Shown here: positions 6,078 through 8,044 of the stretch, one piece after another
Layout: each line of letters begins with the position of its first letter
Numbering within the stretch: the first letter of the stretch is position 1
Origin: Nitrospiraceae bacterium UBA6898
GTDB lineage: Bacteria > Nitrospirota > Thermodesulfovibrionia > Thermodesulfovibrionales > UBA6898
Length of the DNA: 8,044 nucleotides
Reading direction: 5' to 3'
Assembly (NCBI GenBank): GCA_002448975.1
Contig: DKBO01000146.1
Span: 1-8,044 of the forward strand
Program-made: the position numbers and the translations under genes
The notes under the pieces: model-generated
Databases searched by the model: none
Seen by the model: the letters and a program-made list of their open reading frames with translations, nothing else
What the model was told of the DNA's origin: nothing

Positions 6078-6957
6078 GTCATCCCGAGGTAATTTCTTCC
6101 GCGCTTTTCTGTCGCATCTTTTTCAACACAATACGATCTTTGCTCAACCTCGTTCATCAGCACAGAATTCACTATTTCAGATGCACCCGAGAGGAAACGC
6201 GGCAAAATAGCTGCAGAATCTAATAAATGATCGAGCTGATTTGAGATGCAATATCTACCCACTTCGAATCCCCCTTATAACACCGACAGCCAAGCAATCA
6301 AACAGGACAAATCGACGGGTTTGAATATTTCTCAAGTCCGGCCATCTATAGCACAAAGATTATTTCCGACGATTTCCACGTCCCTTTGCGAAGGGCGTGC
6401 TTTCTCGAGTGATCCTATAAATACTTTTCTTTTATCACGGCAATCTACCCATGTCAACGTAAAGTTACCATTATTAACATTACTTAATTTTGCTTAATGT
6501 GGAATACGGCCTTGCAGGTTTTGCTGCTCATGAATGCTGACAGGACTCACTTATGAATCAATTTGCCTCTCCTGGATAACGTATCCTATTTTTCGCACAA
6601 TTGAATCATGGTGACCTCAAAACTGGTAATGTAATTTGTCGAGAAAGACAGAGCCAGAGGATTGTGTCGATTGACATATAAAGCTTATTCGGTTATTTAT
6701 TTACTCCCGAAGCTTGAATCACCGGGATTTTTTAAAAGAAATAAGGATCAATTGCTTATCGCTATTATTGGGGCAGTGATAGACGCGTTTGCAACATTGC
6801 GTGTGACGTCACTGTTTAAATGAGCGAATGGCGCTTCAACTTTCAATTCACGTTGTTCTTATATTTGAATATGTTACGAGTGCGATAACATAGAGAAAAT
6901 GTGCAGCGGAAAGATAACTTGTTTATATAGAGACTTATGAGATTTATTTGTGGGTCA
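6078..6957. other. AT-rich region without a credible gene
   Basis: About 880 bp with more A+T than the flanking genes and stops in all frames at short intervals. The short frames in it (for example 6262-6062 minus and 6246-6497 plus) have no recognisable domain. Some structure is present: an inverted repeat ACATTA/TAATGT (6477-6482 and 6495-6500), a perfect 10-bp palindrome GTGACGTCAC (6803-6812), and two AAGCTT sites (6681-6686, 6710-6715) bounding an imperfect inverted repeat. It probably holds the leader and promoter of the activator at its left end; the rest may be decayed DNA left by an integration event at the tRNA remnant. Confidence 0.5.
6274..6301 (-). promoter_or_regulatory. Possible sigma-70 promoter for the activator gene
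   Basis: On the minus strand TTGATT (6301-6296) and TATAAG (6279-6274) are separated by 16 bases, matching 4 and 5 of 6 consensus positions. It faces the activator gene with a leader of roughly 240 nt. In AT-rich DNA such a match can arise by chance, so this is only a candidate. Confidence 0.25.
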
Positions 6958-7001
6958 TTCGTAATCGGCAGGTCGTCGGTTCGAGCCCGCTTCCCGGCTC
7001 C
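6958..7001 (+). other. tRNA-Thr(CGU)-like 3' fragment, probable integration scar
   Basis: Aligned as a tRNA 3' half on the plus strand: anticodon loop TTCGTAA (6958-6964, anticodon CGT), 3' anticodon strand TCGGC (6965-6969), variable loop AGGTC, T stem GTCGG (6975-6979), T loop TTCGAGC (6980-6986), T stem CCGCT (6987-6991), acceptor TCCCGGC (6992-6998) and TCC before a G. The upstream DNA has no matching 5' acceptor (GCCGGGA), no D arm and no pairing anticodon strand, so this is not a working tRNA. The T stem has one mismatch, suggesting decay. Resemblance that begins exactly at the anticodon loop is the pattern left by tyrosine-recombinase elements that integrate into tRNA genes. No integrase is in the window. 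Confidence 0.6.
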
Positions 7002-7058
7002 CGTTCAACCTTTCCAAATACAGTATGGGGTCAGCGGAACAACGTTAGCCGATCAATT

Positions 7059-8044
7059 TCATCGCACGATGGTAAAGGTCTCATCGGAATCATCCTTCCC
7101 AACTTTGTGGCCAGCGGCGTCATACCCTATCACCTTGATCTTGCATTTCGTTTTTGTCCTTGCCGGTACCGGCACATCCCATGGATAACTGGTGCCGGTT
7201 ACGCCGGCTGTTATGGTCTTCCATGTCCTTCCATTATTCAGGGTATATTTTATCTTGACGCTGGAAACCTCTGATACCGTTCTGAACTGAATGTCATATA
7301 TAGACCCGGCAGCTATGGTTTCTCCGCCGTTGGGAGACTCAAGGTTGATCTTCCTGCTCACGGTTACGGCAAGATCGTCGAGATAGAATGCTGTTGTATT
7401 CGATGGACCATTCTTTGCCTTGAATCTCAACCTGATATCCTGTCCCCTGAACGGCATGAGGTCGTATGCACGGCTTTGCGCCCATCCGCCCGTCACATCA
7501 AGATTGCTCAGCTTATCCAGTTTCAATAAGAGCACATTATCACTCGGTCTGCGAACTTCCAATTTCATGATGTCGTAAGCTCCGTTCGGTGACTCTTCCG
7601 ATACTATGTTGAACCAGAAATCCAAAGATGCGCTCATGGCATCAGATGGGATCTTTACATCCTGATATAAATACGAACGTCTGGTCGATCCTCCCAATAT
7701 GGCCATCCAGTTGCCGTTGAATGTATATAACGGCTCTTCACTGATCAGCTCATATCCCTCACGGCTGTATTCGCTCCAGTTCACATGACCTTCTTCAAAA
7801 TCAGGATTCTTGAGCATATTCAGCACAATGGGGGCATTGCTATCGTCATCCGTAATGGTAACCGTCGCGCTGTCTGGACTCCCCAGCGTCGCTCCCCCCG
7901 TCGGATTTTCTAAAATTATTCTAAAGGTCTCATCGACTTCGTGGTCCGAATCGTTCATTATGCTGACCGTAAGCGTCTTATCCGTCGCGTCGCCATCCGT
8001 CCAGGCCAGTGTCCCGCTCGTGGCCGCGTAGTCCGTCCCCGATT
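7059..8044 (-). CDS. Large Calx-beta / jelly-roll / Ig-like surface or secreted protein, 5' end outside window
   Basis: The frame is open at the right edge, so this is the C-terminal 327 residues of a longer protein (an internal ATG at 7958 is not the start, since the Calx-beta motif begins before it). Residues 4-68 are the end of a Calx-beta repeat: DYAATSGTLAWTDGDATDKT, then DETFRIILENPTGGATLG and the closing TVTITDDDS. Residues about 75-228 form a beta-rich module beginning LKNPDFEEGHVNWSE and ending FYLDDLAVTV, like carbohydrate-binding or MAM jelly rolls. Residues about 231-327 are an Ig-like module starting LESPNGGETIAAGSIYDI, common at the ends of large extracellular proteins. Calx-beta repeats bind calcium in surface adhesins, so an extracellular, adhesive or matrix role is likely. 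No sorting anchor is seen at the C-terminus (ends ETFTIVR). Its link to the tail operon is unclear: about 1 kb and a tRNA scar lie between them. Confidence 0.9.
   Translation of the reverse strand, partial: SGTDYAATSGTLAWTDGDATDKTLTVSIMNDSDHEVDETFRIILENPTGGATLGSPDSATVTITDDDSNAPIVLNMLKNPDFEEGHVNWSEYSREGYELISEEPLYTFNGNWMAILGGSTRRSYLYQDVKIPSDAMSASLDFWFNIVSEESPNGAYDIMKLEVRRPSDNVLLLKLDKLSNLDVTGGWAQSRAYDLMPFRGQDIRLRFKAKNGPSNTTAFYLDDLAVTVSRKINLESPNGGETIAAGSIYDIQFRTVSEVSSVKIKYTLNNGRTWKTITAGVTGTSYPWDVPVPARTKTKCKIKVIGYDAAGHKVGKDDSDETFTIVR

Noticed and set aside
5583..6092. 169-residue plus-strand frame
   Set aside because: It is antisense to the AAA+ core of the activator and is a shadow of its codon pattern.
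6062..6262. 66-residue minus-strand frame with a GTG start and an AGGGGG-like site
   Set aside because: The ribosome-like site overlaps the candidate -10 box, no domain is seen, and the frame overlaps the activator leader. Possibly a leader peptide, but unsupported.
6246..6497. 83-residue plus-strand frame
   Set aside because: No ribosome-binding site, no domain, and an amino-acid mix typical of random AT-rich sequence.
4926..6635. Direct repeat GTAATGTAAT at 4926-4935 and 6626-6635
   Set aside because: A 10-base repeat of AT-rich sequence is expected several times by chance in 8 kb.
6671..6699. Plus-strand TTGACA box as a sigma-70 promoter
   Set aside because: The -35 match is perfect, but no acceptable -10 box lies at 16-18 bases and no gene follows on that strand.
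6958..7001. Functional tRNA gene
   Set aside because: The 5' acceptor, D arm and 5' anticodon strand are missing and the T stem has a mismatch; only a 3' fragment is present.
1..8044. CRISPR array, insertion sequence or restriction system
   Set aside because: No regularly spaced repeats, transposase motifs or terminal inverted repeats were seen on either strand.

Overview
The window is a bacterial chromosomal segment in which every convincing gene reads leftwards (minus strand). Its core is part of a contractile phage-tail-like machine, most likely an extracellular contractile injection system (eCIS). In transcription order it holds a small winged-helix-like protein (4771-4538), a small hypothetical protein (4277-4032), a 650-residue tail sheath (3990-2038), a gp19-family inner tube (2000-1500), a baseplate-hub assembly chaperone fused to a DUF6760-like C-terminal domain (1469-567), and the first 192 residues of a disordered, proline- and charge-rich protein running off the left edge (577-1). 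No capsid, terminase, portal or integrase gene is present, and the chaperone plus small-protein order fits an eCIS better than a complete prophage. Spike, LysM, wedge, AAA+ ATPase and toxin genes would be expected further left, outside the window.

Upstream lies a gene for a sigma-54 activator with no receiver domain (6032-5019). Between it and the tail operon is a near-consensus -24/-12 promoter (4824-4809) directly before the first operon gene. A 9-bp inverted repeat lies about 75-145 bp upstream of that promoter and could be the enhancer. The simplest reading is that the activator works with RNA polymerase-sigma54 to switch on the whole machine in response to an unknown signal.

Right of the regulator is about 0.9 kb of AT-rich sequence with no credible gene. 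It ends in a 44-bp fragment resembling the 3' half of a Thr(CGU) tRNA (6958-7001), which looks like an integration scar. Beyond this is the 3' end of a large surface or secreted protein gene (7059 to the right edge) with a Calx-beta repeat, a jelly-roll-like module and a C-terminal Ig-like module.

The organism looks Gram-negative. Moderate GC in the genes, AT-rich spacers, strong AAGGAGG ribosome-binding sites, sigma-54 regulation and Calx-beta proteins would suit Nitrospirota or Thermodesulfobacteriota/Deltaproteobacteria, but this placement is weak inference.
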